Positions 31,193 through 40,647 of a DNA stretch of 49,145 bases are shown here, one piece after another; positions within the stretch are counted from its first letter, which is position 1; each line of letters opens with the position of its first letter. The position numbers and the translations under genes were made by a program. Location of the stretch: assembly GCA_002894305.1 (NCBI GenBank), contig PGEI01000012.1, forward strand, positions 1 through 49,145, written 5' to 3'. Under the pieces are notes generated by a model. It was given only the letters and a program-made list of their open reading frames with translations, did not search any database and was not told the DNA's origin. This DNA is from Comamonadaceae bacterium CD01. GTDB taxonomy: Bacteria > Pseudomonadota > Gammaproteobacteria > Burkholderiales > Burkholderiaceae_C.

Positions 31193-32350
31193 TCAGCGCA
31201 AGCCCAGGCCACGCGCAATCATGCCGCGCAGGATGTCGCGCGTACCGCCGCGCAGCGAGAACGAGGGCGAGGCCTCGGTGATGTACTTGAGCGTCATGAG
31301 CAGCTCCACGGGAACGTCCTGCGCGTCGCGCGCGAACAGGTCGTCGGCAATCGCCGCGGGAATCATCTGCTCCAGCGTGGTGCCCAGCTCCTTGACCAGC
31401 GCGGCTTCGACGATGGGGCTTTGCCCGCGCACCAGCTTTTCCTGGATCGCCACCGACATGGCGCGCAGGGGGCTGAGCTGCGTGAGCACCTTGCCAGCCA
31501 GGCGCACCGCCGCATCCGTGCGCCCCTGCGGTGTGCGCACATACTGAAGCCACTGGTCGAACAGCACGATGGAAGAGAACAGCCGCTCGGGTCCACTGCG
31601 CTCGAAGGCGAGCTCGGCCGTCACCTGGCTCCAGCCCTGGCCCTCGGCGCCGATCAGCGCATCGGCGTCCAACTGCACGTTGTCGAAGAACACCTCGCAG
31701 AAATGGCTGTCGCCCGACAAATCCTCGATGGGGCGCACCGTGACGCCCGGCAGCTGCAGATCGACGATGACCTGCGAGAGCCCCTTGTGCCGATCCTCGC
31801 TGCTGCCGGAAGTGCGCACCAGCGCGATCATGTACCGGCAGTGGTGGGCGTTGGTGGTCCAGATCTTCTGGCCATTGAGCACAAAGCCCTTGTCGTTGGG
31901 CGTGGCGCGCGTCTTCACGCTGGCCAGGTCCGAGCCGGAATTGGGCTCGCTCATGCCGATGCAGAAAAACGCCTCGCCGCGGCAGACCTGGGGGATGTAG
32001 AAGCGCTTCTGCGCCTCGGTGCCGTATTTCAGGATCAGCGGCGCGCTCTGGCGGTCGGCAATCCAGTGCGAACCCACGGGCGCGCCGCAGGCCAGGTATT
32101 CCTCGACCAGCACATAGCGCGTAAAGGCGCTGCGCCCGCCGCCGCCGTATTCCCTGGGCAGGGTCACGCCTATCCAGCCCTTTTGCCCCAGCTTGCGGCT
32201 CAACTCGGCGCTGTAGCCGCCCCAGGAGCGAGCGCGGATATGAGCGGGCAAGCTCTTGGTCGCCTCGGCGAGAAAAGCGCGCACCTCGGCGCGCAGCGCC
32301 TCGTCCTCGGGCGGGATGGTGGTGAGCGAGAGAGATTGCAAGGTCGACAT
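31193..32350 (-). CDS. Acyl-CoA dehydrogenase, long subunit-like
   Basis: A 385-aa acyl-CoA dehydrogenase with GWIGVTLPREYGGGGRSAFT, FCIGMSEPNSGSDLASVKTRA (FAD and substrate binding), FVLNGQKIWTTNAHH and a C-terminus APSFSLRGGTRDILRGMIARGLGLR-like (here SPSFSLRGGTRDILRG). The usual EGT of mono-functional enzymes is RGGT, as in heteromeric FadE types. First gene of the operon with the shorter dehydrogenase and crotonase; divergent from a LysR gene. ATG at 32350 preferred over a start 14 codons upstream. Confidence 0.92.
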   Translation of the reverse strand: MSTLQSLSLTTIPPEDEALRAEVRAFLAEATKSLPAHIRARSWGGYSAELSRKLGQKGWIGVTLPREYGGGGRSAFTRYVLVEEYLACGAPVGSHWIADRQSAPLILKYGTEAQKRFYIPQVCRGEAFFCIGMSEPNSGSDLASVKTRATPNDKGFVLNGQKIWTTNAHHCRYMIALVRTSGSSEDRHKGLSQVIVDLQLPGVTVRPIEDLSGDSHFCEVFFDNVQLDADALIGAEGQGWSQVTAELAFERSGPERLFSSIVLFDQWLQYVRTPQGRTDAAVRLAGKVLTQLSPLRAMSVAIQEKLVRGQSPIVEAALVKELGTTLEQMIPAAIADDLFARDAQDVPVELLMTLKYITEASPSFSLRGGTRDILRGMIARGLGLR

Positions 32351-32419
32351 GAAAGAAACGCAGCAACAGCGCCAGAGCGACGCCCAAACCACTGTAGTCA
32401 GCCGCTTGCGTGATGTCTA

Positions 32420-32444
32420 ATATTAAAAAACCTGTTTTCAATAT
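32420..32444. promoter_or_regulatory. AT-rich inverted repeat between the dehydrogenase operon and its LysR gene
   Basis: ATATT (32420-32424) and AATAT (32440-32444) flank an A/T-rich spacer, followed by a direct repeat ATATCG (32441-32446 and 32452-32457). Location in the 109-bp divergent gap fits a LysR-type operator; inference only. Confidence 0.35.
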
Positions 32445-32459
32445 CGTTTGAATATCGAC

Positions 32460-33374
32460 ATGAACCTGCGCCAACTCCAGCAGTTCGTCACCCTGGCCGA
32501 GACGGGCAACTTTCACCGCGCGGCCGAAAAGCTGTTCATGGCGCAGCCGCCGCTGTCGGTGTCGATACGCAAACTCGAAGGTGAACTGGCGTGCGAGCTG
32601 TTCGAGCGCACCACCACTGGCGTGCTGCTGACCGCCGCGGGCCATGCCATGCTGGCCGACGCGCGCCTGGCGCTGGCGCACGCGCAGCGCTGCCGCCAGG
32701 CAGTGCAGGACGCGCGCGAGGGCGAGGGCGGCGTGGTGCGCCTGGGCTTTGTCGGCACGGCCACGTTTGCGCTGCTGCCGGCGCTGATTCCGTCGCTGCG
32801 CCAGCACCTGCCCAAGATCCGGCTGGAGCTGACCGAGGCGACGACCAGCGAGATTTTGCAAGGATTGCTCGAGCGGCGCTTCGACGCCGGCCTGCTGCGC
32901 TACCCGCTGCCCGACCCGGCGGGCTTTGACGTGCTGGCGCTCGAACGCGACGCATTCGTGCTGGCCGTGAGCACGCACAGCGCGCTGGCCGCGCACGACG
33001 CCATTGCGCTGAGCGCTGCGGCGCACGAACCCTTCATCATGTACCCGCACGGCCCGGTGCCGGGGCTGGCCGCGCTGGCGCAGATGCGCTGCCAGTTCTC
33101 GGGCTTTGTGCCGCGCGTGACGCAGGAAGCCATGCAGGTGCAGACCATTTTGAGCCTGGTGGCCGCCGGCCTGGGCGTAGCGCTGGTCGCCGGCGTGGCC
33201 CAGCGCGTTTTGCCCGCCGGCGTGAAATGCCTGCGCCTCACAGACAACCCCGCCGGCTTTCACCTGGGCATTGCGCTGGCGCGCCTGGCAGGCGAACCCA
33301 ACCGCGTGGTGCAGCGCTTTGCCGAGCACGCACTGCACTGCGCCAGCGCGGCCCACGCGCAAGGCGGAAGCTGA
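32460..33374 (+). CDS. LysR-type transcriptional regulator, divergent from the acyl-CoA dehydrogenase operon
   Basis: A 304-aa LysR-family regulator with N-terminal HTH (NLRQLQQFVTLAETGNFHRA, AEKLFMAQPPLSVSIRKLE) and CELFERTTTGVLLTAAG wing, then an effector domain with VVRLGFVGTATFALLPALIP. ATG at 32460 gives the standard start; a TTG four codons upstream is possible. It probably controls the divergent acyl-CoA dehydrogenase operon. Confidence 0.93.
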   Translation: MNLRQLQQFVTLAETGNFHRAAEKLFMAQPPLSVSIRKLEGELACELFERTTTGVLLTAAGHAMLADARLALAHAQRCRQAVQDAREGEGGVVRLGFVGTATFALLPALIPSLRQHLPKIRLELTEATTSEILQGLLERRFDAGLLRYPLPDPAGFDVLALERDAFVLAVSTHSALAAHDAIALSAAAHEPFIMYPHGPVPGLAALAQMRCQFSGFVPRVTQEAMQVQTILSLVAAGLGVALVAGVAQRVLPAGVKCLRLTDNPAGFHLGIALARLAGEPNRVVQRFAEHALHCASAAHAQGGS

Positions 33375-33398
33375 GGGGCGACGATCCGTCCCAGACGG

Positions 33399-33638
33399 TT
33401 ATCCCGGCCGCTGCTCGTCCAGGCTGGTGATGGCGTAGCCCTTGTCGCGCAGCTGCTGCCCGGGCTGCTCTATGCCCAGCTCGGGCCAGCGCTTGGCCTC
33501 TTCGTTGAGGTCTTTGCCCTGGGCATGGCGCTCCCAGTCCAGGTTGGTGACCTCCTGGGGTAGCACTTTGTTCTCGGGCACGACCAGGTAGGAGAAGCGC
33601 CCCTGGGCCTCGGCTCGGCGATAGATGTCCACACGCAT
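33399..33638 (-). CDS. Small conserved hypothetical protein, 79 aa
   Basis: A soluble 79-aa protein (MRVDIYRRAEAQGRFSYLVV, VLPQEVTNLDWERHAQGKDL, GIEQPGQQLRDKGYAITSL). The MRVDIYRR start and NxDWE segment look like a small Burkholderiales protein family of unknown function (I believe DUF6139, not checked). Convergent with the LysR gene, 24 bp apart. Confidence 0.7.
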   Translation of the reverse strand: MRVDIYRRAEAQGRFSYLVVPENKVLPQEVTNLDWERHAQGKDLNEEAKRWPELGIEQPGQQLRDKGYAITSLDEQRPG

Positions 33639-33802
33639 GTCAGATCCTCGATCAAGAGAGAGCCATCACTCTACCCCTCACCCTCCAATCGCGGCACACA
33701 AACCATGCCAGTGCCGCGTCCCCTTCACGCCAATGGCGCGGAAACCCCAGGCCCAACCCCAACAATGGCGCGAGTACGGCGCGCGCGCCGTACCATCGCG
33801 CC

Positions 33803-35047
33803 ATGCAACAAAGCGACGTTCTGATCATTGGCGCCGGCCCGGCCGGCCTGTCCCTGTCGATTGCGCTGGCCCAGGCCGGGCTGCGCAGCACGGTGCTGGA
33901 GATGCAGACCGAGGCCCAGCTGGCCGATCCTGCGCCCGACGGGCGCGAGATTGCGCTGACCCACCCCAGCGTGGCGCTGCTGCAGCGCCTGGGCCACTGG
34001 CAGCAGCTGCAGGCGCACGAGATCGGCCTGCTGCGCAGCGCCCAGGTGCACGACGGCCCGGTCGGCCAGCACGGATCGATGCTGCTGCACGCCGGCGGCA
34101 CCGGGCTGGATCACCTGGGCTCTATCGTGCCCAACCAGGCGCTCAAGCGCACGGCGTATGCGGTGGCTTCCAAGCTCGACGAGGTGCGGATTCTGAGCGG
34201 CGTGCGCGTGACCTCGGTCAGCGTCTCGCCCGACCACGCCGAGCTGCACTACGTGCCCGCCGACCAGCCCGACGCCGCGCCCGTGCGCCTGCAGGCGCCG
34301 CTGCTGGTGGCCGCCGACAGCCGCTTTTCCGCCGTGCGCCGCCAGCTGGGCATTGGCGCGGCGATGACCGACTTTGGCCGCACCGTCATCGTCAGCCGCT
34401 TTCGCCACGAACTCCCGCACCACGAGACGGCGCACGAATGCTTTGGCTATGAGCGCACGCTGGCCATCCTGCCGCTGCCCGATGATGTGGAGGACGCCAG
34501 CCCGCTGTGTTCGGCCGTCGTCACCGCCGGCACGCACGAAGCGCAGGAGCTGCTGGCCCTCTCACCCGAAGACTACGCCGCTGTCGTGCAACAACAGTTC
34601 CAGGGGCGGCTGGGCGCGATGGAGCCCGTCGGCGAGCGCCACGCCTACCCGCTGGTCGCCGTCTACGCCCACCGCTTTGCCGGCACACGCTGCGCGCTGC
34701 TGGGCGACGCGGCCATTGGCATGCACCCGGTCACTGCGCACGGCTTCAACCTGGGGCTGGCGGGCGTCGAGCGCCTGTCGCAGGCCGTGGCCACGGCGCG
34801 CTCACGCGGCCACGACATCGGCGCGGCCAGCGTGCTGCAGCACTACGCCAGCGCCCAGCAGCGCCACGGCTGGCCGCTGTACCAGGGCACCAACGCCATC
34901 GTGCGCCTGTACACCGACACGCGCACCCCCGCGCGGCTGCTGCGGCGCGCGGTGCTGGCCGGTTCCAACCGCCTGCCGCCGCTGCAGGCGCTCATCGTCA
35001 GCCAGCTGACGGGCCGGCGTCCGGCCTGGCCGCGGGCCATGCACTGA
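33803..35047 (+). CDS. FAD-dependent monooxygenase of the UbiH/UbiF/UbiM family
   Basis: A 414-aa flavin monooxygenase, probably a ubiquinone-biosynthesis ring hydroxylase. Motifs: VLIIGAGPAGLSLSIALA (FAD Rossmann, near residue 7), PDGREIALTHPSVALLQ (UbiH-type), VAADSRFSAVRRQLGIG (DG-like) and CALLGDAAIGMHPVTAHGFN (GD motif, typical HPVAGQG-like end). It stands alone; which ring position it hydroxylates cannot be decided without a tree (UbiH, UbiF or the broad-specificity UbiM). Confidence 0.82.
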   Translation: MQQSDVLIIGAGPAGLSLSIALAQAGLRSTVLEMQTEAQLADPAPDGREIALTHPSVALLQRLGHWQQLQAHEIGLLRSAQVHDGPVGQHGSMLLHAGGTGLDHLGSIVPNQALKRTAYAVASKLDEVRILSGVRVTSVSVSPDHAELHYVPADQPDAAPVRLQAPLLVAADSRFSAVRRQLGIGAAMTDFGRTVIVSRFRHELPHHETAHECFGYERTLAILPLPDDVEDASPLCSAVVTAGTHEAQELLALSPEDYAAVVQQQFQGRLGAMEPVGERHAYPLVAVYAHRFAGTRCALLGDAAIGMHPVTAHGFNLGLAGVERLSQAVATARSRGHDIGAASVLQHYASAQQRHGWPLYQGTNAIVRLYTDTRTPARLLRRAVLAGSNRLPPLQALIVSQLTGRRPAWPRAMH

Positions 35048-35267
35048 GGAGTTTCGCGAACAGGCCTATACCGCGATACGGCACGACGGCGCAACGCGAC
35101 ACTGCCGTCCTGTACTGGATCAACACCCTGTTCGACTGCTACCATTGGTGCAAGCGCTCGCCTTCCGCCTCACTCTTGCCGAATAAAAGCATATTCAAAC
35201 GCAGAGAAGATGCACAAAAGCGTGTTTGTTCACGAGTTCCACAAATGCAAAGCATGGAGTTCGAATC

Positions 35268-35858
35268 ATGGACAAGAATCCCATCGCCAAGGGGTGGTGG
35301 CAAACCCTTCCAGGAGTTTTGACGGCCGTCGCTGCCGTCATCACGGCCATCGCGGGGTTGGTCGCGGCGCTGCACCAAACCGGTTTGTTTGACTCTTCGC
35401 AAGCCAAGCCGGTGATTGCGCGCAGCGACCCCAAGCCGCCCGAAACCAGCAAACAAGCCCCTGTCGCGGCAGGCGCACCCGGCGCTGCGGCAGGCCAGGA
35501 GGCCGCCCCTCACAATGCCGCGCTCCCCTCTGGGCAACAAGTCCGGATCGGGCAGGTGGTTTACAACATATGATCAATTGGCGTCGATCGTTATGCCCCT
35601 GGAAAGCGCTTGCTGGTCTTTCAAGTGCAAATGACGAACAACGACAGGTATGACGCCAATTTCTGGGATCGTTCGTTTCGCCTGCTGGTCGGCAACCAGC
35701 CCCAGGCACCCACCAACGAACTCAACCAGCTCGTCGCCAGCCATGCCGCGATGGACGGCACCGTCGAGTTCGTGGTTGCGGATGACGTGAGCGAGGTCGT
35801 CCTGCAAATTGGCGATCCTGACAACGACGCAGCCACCATTCCCATCCGCCTGAAATAG
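35268..35858 (+). pseudogene. Membrane-anchored gene interrupted by an in-frame TGA (35571-35573)
   Basis: From the ATG at 35268 (GGAG about 10 nt upstream) the frame encodes a cytosolic N-terminus, one TM helix (about residues 14-37, LPGVLTAVAAVITAIAGLVA), a Pro/Ala-rich linker, then GQQVRIGQVVYNI. TGA follows, but the same frame continues with SIGVDRYAPGKRLLVFQVQM, NDRYDANFWDRSFRLLVG and VEFVVADDVSEVVLQIG to the stop at 35858. The two parts together look like one anchored beta-sandwich protein of about 196 aa (DUF4352-like layout). Simplest reading is a nonsense mutation or sequencing error; stop readthrough is less likely. Convergent with the giant gene, 22 bp away. Confidence 0.7.
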
Positions 35859-35880
35859 CGATAACGGCGATGCAGCCGCT

Positions 35881-38800
35881 CTACAGCGGGAAAAACTCTG
35901 TGTAGACCAGCCGCTCCTCGACCACGCGGCGCTGCAGCTTGCGCCCGCCGGCGGTCTCGGCCACGAAGCGGTCGGTGTAGTAGCGCTCGAACTCGCGAAT
36001 CACCAGGCGCCGCGGCGCCTTGCCCTGGTCTGCGGGCAGTTGGAACGACGCACGCCAAACGGCCAGGTCGAACAAATCCTTGAACCGGTCGAGATCCGTA
36101 ATGGCCCCCGGCTGGCGCTGCAGCTCGATGCTGGTATCAAAGCGCAAGGCCTCGCCCAGCCGGCTTTGGCGCGTGACCTGCGTGGGCGCCACCACTTGCG
36201 GCGCTTGCGCCGGCTGCGCGAAAAGGTCCGGCAGGCGCGGCAGCGGCAGCCTGGGCGGCACGATCACCACTCCCGGCACGCGCTCGGGCTGCTGGCCCGG
36301 GGGCAGGGCCTGGCCGTCGGCAAGCACGGCCACGTCGCTCCAGGCCAGGTCGGAGTCGAGCTTGGCGTCGCGCTCTTGCAGCACCAGCTCGACGCGGTTG
36401 CGCCCGCCTTCGATCTCGCTGCCGGGCTGGGGCTGCAGCGAGATGTTCAGGTGCGGCGAATCGTTGTACAGGCGCATCGGGCCCTGGGCCGGCACCGGGC
36501 CGTACAGCGCCATGTCCCAGGCGCCGGCAGCGCCCTGGCGCAGCACGGCGCGCCGGTGCGCCAGCAGCTGGGCAAACTCGGTGAGCACGGTGCGCGAGAC
36601 GCTCAAACGATCGAGCGACTGCGGCTGCCAGCGCACCAGCGACAGGCGCACAAACGGCATATAGCTGTTGCCCACGTCGAGCTCGATGTCGGCAAACCAC
36701 AGGCGGCGCTGCGCGTCCCACTGCACGCGGTGGCCAACGACGAGCACCTGGCGGCCCGGCAGTTCGAGCAGCTCGACGCTGGCGCTGGCCACCTGGGCGG
36801 TGAAATGGCGCGCCTGGCTGGCCTCCTTGGGCAGGGCCGAGTCAAACATCGGGTCCAGCCCCCACTGCGTGACGTAGGGCTGCAGCTCGGGCGCCAGCGC
36901 GCCAAAGCGCTGGCCTTCGGGCTGCAGCACCACGCCCAGCAGCTCGCCGTCGCCCGAGCTGAACCAGGGCCGGTCAAGGTAGACGCGCAGGCCGCCGCCC
37001 AGCCGCTCGCTGGTGCGCTGCGCCTGGCCGGGCGCCAGGTCGCGCTGCCAGCCCAGCGTGGGCACGGTGTAGATCACCACGGGTACGTCGGGCGCGGCGC
37101 TGCTGAGCAGGGCAACGCCCTGGGGCTGAGCGCCCTCCACGTCGAACAGCACGGGCGCTCCGGGGTCGGTGTCGGCGCCCAGCAGTGCTCGCCGCTGCAG
37201 TGCAAACGGCCCGGCGCGCGTGACCAGCTCCGTCTGCGCGTAGAGCGCGGGCGGCAGGTATTCGCGAAAGCGCGTGGTGGCGCGCAAGCGGTAGCGCACC
37301 AGGCGAAAGCGGGTGTCGCCCAGCTCGTGGCGATTGCCCAGCGCGCGATCGCCCTTGCCCCCTCCGGCGTTGCCCGCGGGCGGGCGCTGCGCCTGGGCCT
37401 GGGCTGCCAGATAAAAAGTGTTGTCGTGGTTTTCGGGCAGCGCAATTTCGGCCAGGACTGCGCGCACCTGGGTGCGCCGCTGCGGGCCGGGCTGGCTCGG
37501 GTCGTCTATCCACTCGTCCCATTCGGCCTCGACCTCTACCTTGCCGCTGCTCGGCCCGTGCAACTGCACAAAGGCGTCGAGGTCGGCAAAGCTGTCGCCC
37601 GCTTCGCGGTGCACTTGGATCTTGTCGATGCGCGGCGTGCAGATGGGCTGCTGCGTGGCGTGCACCAGCACCAACGGGCGATTGGGGGTGACCATCCAGT
37701 GCAGCCCCAGCAGCGCATGCAGGGCAATGACTTGCTGCAGGCCGCTGGACGCGGCCCAGTGCGGCAGGGCCAGCTGCTGCATGCGCTGGGGGTGGACAAA
37801 GCTGGCGTAGCGCAGCCGCGCGACATGGCCTTTGCGCACAAAGAGCGTGAGCACGCGCTGCGCGGCGTCCCACTGCGGCAAGTCCTGCGCGCCCAGGGGC
37901 TCTTCGAAGCAGGATTCCTCGGCAAGAGAGGCCGGATCGTCGCGCTCGGCCAGCACGATGCGCAGGCCGGTGCTGTCGGGCCAGGCCTTGGCGTAGCGCA
38001 CCAGCAGCACCAACTGCTGGTTGGGCCCGAGCACGACGAGCGCATCGGGCCCCAGCTCCATGGGCTGGGTGATGCCGATGCGCTGCATGTCGGCATTGGT
38101 CGCGCCGTGGATGGCCACGCCGGCGGCCAGCGGGTCGGGCAGGTAGGGCGTGATGACCTGATCCTGGCGATGCACGACGTACTGCCCGCCCACCAGCCGC
38201 TCGCCCGTGGGGTGCTGGGCGTCGGGCAGCCTGGGCGGTACGTCCTTGGTCTGTGCTGCGGCGTCAACCGAAGCGGGCGTCACCAGCTCGACCTGGCTGC
38301 CCGGCAGCTTGTCGTACAGCGTGCCCGCCTCGCGCGCGGCGATGGCGTAGGCGGTCTTGACGCGGTCGGCGTCGCCGCTGCCTATGGCTTCGTCGAACAG
38401 GCCGTGCTGCTCGCACTGCAGCTGCGAGGCCTTGGGCGGCACCAGGTGGCGCTCGCAAGTGGCCAGGTATTCGAAATCCGCCGATACATCGAGCTGCACC
38501 GCCTCGGCAAAGTCGGGGGTTTGCAGGTAGTCGCGCGGCGAGACGCCGGCATTGCTGCGCAGCACCAGGCGTTCGAGCGACTCGCCCTCGCTCACGCGGC
38601 GGGCGTGCACCAGCGCCGGCGGGTCGACGGGTTCGAGGCGCAGATAGCTCACGGCCTCGGTCGCCTGTTCGTTCTTGCTCTTGCGCAGGCTGGCGTCGTC
38701 CGGCTGCAGGCTGTTGCCCGCCAGGTCGACGACGCGCGCGCGCAGGCGGTAGCTCCAGCCAAAGCGCAGCCGCGGCAGGCTGCCCGGCGCGGCGCGAAAA

Positions 38801-40614
38801 CGCGCCACCAGGCCGTTGCCCTGGCTGGCGACGGCGTCCACGCTCTGCACCGCCTCGCCCTGCAGGCCGCTGCCCTCCTCCTGCACGGCGGCAATCGTGC
38901 GCCCGGGGCGCTCGGCCACCAGGCTCCAGCCCGTCCAGCGAAACAGCGCCTCATGCAGATAGTGGTCGTCGCCGCCGTCGCCGCTGGTGCTGGCGCCCTT
39001 CACATAGCCCTCGTCGGGCCCAAACGCCAGTGCCTGGCCGGTGCGCGCCAGCCGGTAGTCGCCCACGCGCGCGCACAGGCTGTGCCAGGCGCCGTCCTGG
39101 GGCTGCACGTCGACGCGGTAGCCGCGCAGCACGTCCTCGGCGTACAGCACGATGCGCTCGGACTCGGCGGCCGATGTCTCGATGGCTTTGTTTTTCAGCG
39201 CCGTGGCCGCCGCCGTCGTGGCCACCTGGGCCGCGCGCCCGTGGCGCGAAATGCCCAGGCCGCCCGAGCGCAGCGCGGCCAGGCCCTGGCGGTCGCCGGT
39301 GGTGTAGGTCACCTCGCCGTGGCTGCCCGGGGCAAAGCTGCGCGCCAGCAGGTTTTGCGCCGTCAGGCCGAAGTTGACGCTCTTGAGCCCCGCGCCGTCC
39401 ACGTCGAGCTGGAACACGTCGAAGTCGCTGCGCAGCTTGCGGTTGGATTCCAGCGTGCGGTCGTGCGCCTCGGCCAGCGCCAGCAGGCCGTCGGCGTGGT
39501 CGCTGGTACGGCTGCGCGTGACGAAGCGCTCGGCCGTGGCCTGCCAGGCGGTCTGCGGATAGCGGTCGCTTTTGCTGTCGTGGCCAGGCCAGGAAATCAG
39601 CTGCACGCCCAGCTCGCCCGTGGCCTCTTTCTCCTGGCGCAGCGCGGCGGCAATCGGGTTGTCCGCCGGCAGGACGACGTCGATGACCAGCCCCAGCGCG
39701 CGCAGCAGGGCCGGTGTGTCGGCGTAGGACGCGATGATGCGGTGAAAGTCGTATTCGGGCTCCTCGGGCGCGGGAGCCACGCCTTCAAAACTGGGCCGGC
39801 GCAGAGCCTGCTCGGCCGGCGTGGCCGGGCGGCGGCGGTAAAAGCGGTTGGCCTGGTACAGGTCGTATTCGGCGGCGCTGCGAAACTGCGCCATCAGCGG
39901 TGCATCCGGCCTGTTCAGCACCGGGTCTTGCCAGTCGGTGGGCAGCACGCGGATGGTGAACTCGCCCCCGCTGGCATCCACCTTGCCATCAATGCCTACG
40001 CGGGGCGCGCGGTAGCGGCCCTCGGGGCCAAAGACCTGGCGGTTGATCTGCTGCTCGACGTTTTTCTCGCCCGCGGGGCCAAAGAAGCGGTCGAGGCCGG
40101 GCGCCATGGTGTAGAGCGGCTGGCGGCCCAGGTTGGTGCGTTCGACGCGCGTGCCCAGGTCGGTCAGCATGTCCTGCAGGCCCGGGTGGGCCTGGCTCCA
40201 GGGCAGCAGCGTGGGCAGCTCGGTGGGCGACTGCGTGGCCAGCCGGCCATAGTGCTGGCGCACAAAACCCTGCACATTGCGCACGGAGAACGAGCGCAGG
40301 TTGACGCGGCTCATGTCGGTGAAGACAAAGCCGGCCACCGGCGTGTCGGGGCCCAGCAGCGCGTCCCACAGCGCGGCGTCGGTCTGGCCCTGGCGCTCCA
40401 CCGGAAAGACCTTGCCGCCGATGCACAGGCCCAGCGCCAGGCCGTCGAGCGTCTTGGGCCAGTTGTGAAAGTCGCTGTAGGCGGGCGCGCCCAGGTGGTG
40501 CTCGCTCTCTTTTTGCGGCCTCAAACGCGGCGCGACGACGATGGACAGGCGCGGCCGGCCCTGCGCGTCCCAGCCGTGGGGCAGCGCGGTCCAGACGATG
40601 GTTTGGATGGCCAT
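35881..40614 (-). CDS. Giant uncharacterised protein A (1577 aa), second gene of the giant-protein operon
   Basis: No described family recognised with confidence. No signal peptide or TM helix seen, so probably cytosolic or non-classically exported. N-terminal region (MAIQTIVWTALPHGWD; LSIVVAPRLRP; FTDMSRVNLRSFSVRN, about 1-115), a helical stretch with YADTPALLRALGLVIDVVLP near residue 300, an Ig/fibronectin-like strand pair YRLRARVVDLAGNS near 635, a second similar YRLRATTRFREYLPPAL near 1120, then GGGLRVYLDRPWFSSGDGEL near 1210 and a C-terminus FERYYTDRFVAE...YTEFFPL. Normal amino acid balance and a GAGGGAGA ribosome site before the ATG at 40614 confirm the minus strand. It follows giant protein B by 33 bp. 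Confidence 0.8.
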   Translation of the reverse strand: MAIQTIVWTALPHGWDAQGRPRLSIVVAPRLRPQKESEHHLGAPAYSDFHNWPKTLDGLALGLCIGGKVFPVERQGQTDAALWDALLGPDTPVAGFVFTDMSRVNLRSFSVRNVQGFVRQHYGRLATQSPTELPTLLPWSQAHPGLQDMLTDLGTRVERTNLGRQPLYTMAPGLDRFFGPAGEKNVEQQINRQVFGPEGRYRAPRVGIDGKVDASGGEFTIRVLPTDWQDPVLNRPDAPLMAQFRSAAEYDLYQANRFYRRRPATPAEQALRRPSFEGVAPAPEEPEYDFHRIIASYADTPALLRALGLVIDVVLPADNPIAAALRQEKEATGELGVQLISWPGHDSKSDRYPQTAWQATAERFVTRSRTSDHADGLLALAEAHDRTLESNRKLRSDFDVFQLDVDGAGLKSVNFGLTAQNLLARSFAPGSHGEVTYTTGDRQGLAALRSGGLGISRHGRAAQVATTAAATALKNKAIETSAAESERIVLYAEDVLRGYRVDVQPQDGAWHSLCARVGDYRLARTGQALAFGPDEGYVKGASTSGDGGDDHYLHEALFRWTGWSLVAERPGRTIAAVQEEGSGLQGEAVQSVDAVASQGNGLVARFRAAPGSLPRLRFGWSYRLRARVVDLAGNSLQPDDASLRKSKNEQATEAVSYLRLEPVDPPALVHARRVSEGESLERLVLRSNAGVSPRDYLQTPDFAEAVQLDVSADFEYLATCERHLVPPKASQLQCEQHGLFDEAIGSGDADRVKTAYAIAAREAGTLYDKLPGSQVELVTPASVDAAAQTKDVPPRLPDAQHPTGERLVGGQYVVHRQDQVITPYLPDPLAAGVAIHGATNADMQRIGITQPMELGPDALVVLGPNQQLVLLVRYAKAWPDSTGLRIVLAERDDPASLAEESCFEEPLGAQDLPQWDAAQRVLTLFVRKGHVARLRYASFVHPQRMQQLALPHWAASSGLQQVIALHALLGLHWMVTPNRPLVLVHATQQPICTPRIDKIQVHREAGDSFADLDAFVQLHGPSSGKVEVEAEWDEWIDDPSQPGPQRRTQVRAVLAEIALPENHDNTFYLAAQAQAQRPPAGNAGGGKGDRALGNRHELGDTRFRLVRYRLRATTRFREYLPPALYAQTELVTRAGPFALQRRALLGADTDPGAPVLFDVEGAQPQGVALLSSAAPDVPVVIYTVPTLGWQRDLAPGQAQRTSERLGGGLRVYLDRPWFSSGDGELLGVVLQPEGQRFGALAPELQPYVTQWGLDPMFDSALPKEASQARHFTAQVASASVELLELPGRQVLVVGHRVQWDAQRRLWFADIELDVGNSYMPFVRLSLVRWQPQSLDRLSVSRTVLTEFAQLLAHRRAVLRQGAAGAWDMALYGPVPAQGPMRLYNDSPHLNISLQPQPGSEIEGGRNRVELVLQERDAKLDSDLAWSDVAVLADGQALPPGQQPERVPGVVIVPPRLPLPRLPDLFAQPAQAPQVVAPTQVTRQSRLGEALRFDTSIELQRQPGAITDLDRFKDLFDLAVWRASFQLPADQGKAPRRLVIREFERYYTDRFVAETAGGRKLQRRVVEERLVYTEFFPL

Positions 40615-40647
40615 GGCGGATCTCCCTCGAACGGGTTGGACTGGTTT

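Noticed and set aside
35571-35573. Selenocysteine insertion at the in-frame TGA
   Set aside because: No redox context, and I see no SECIS-like hairpin directly downstream; a nonsense change is simpler.
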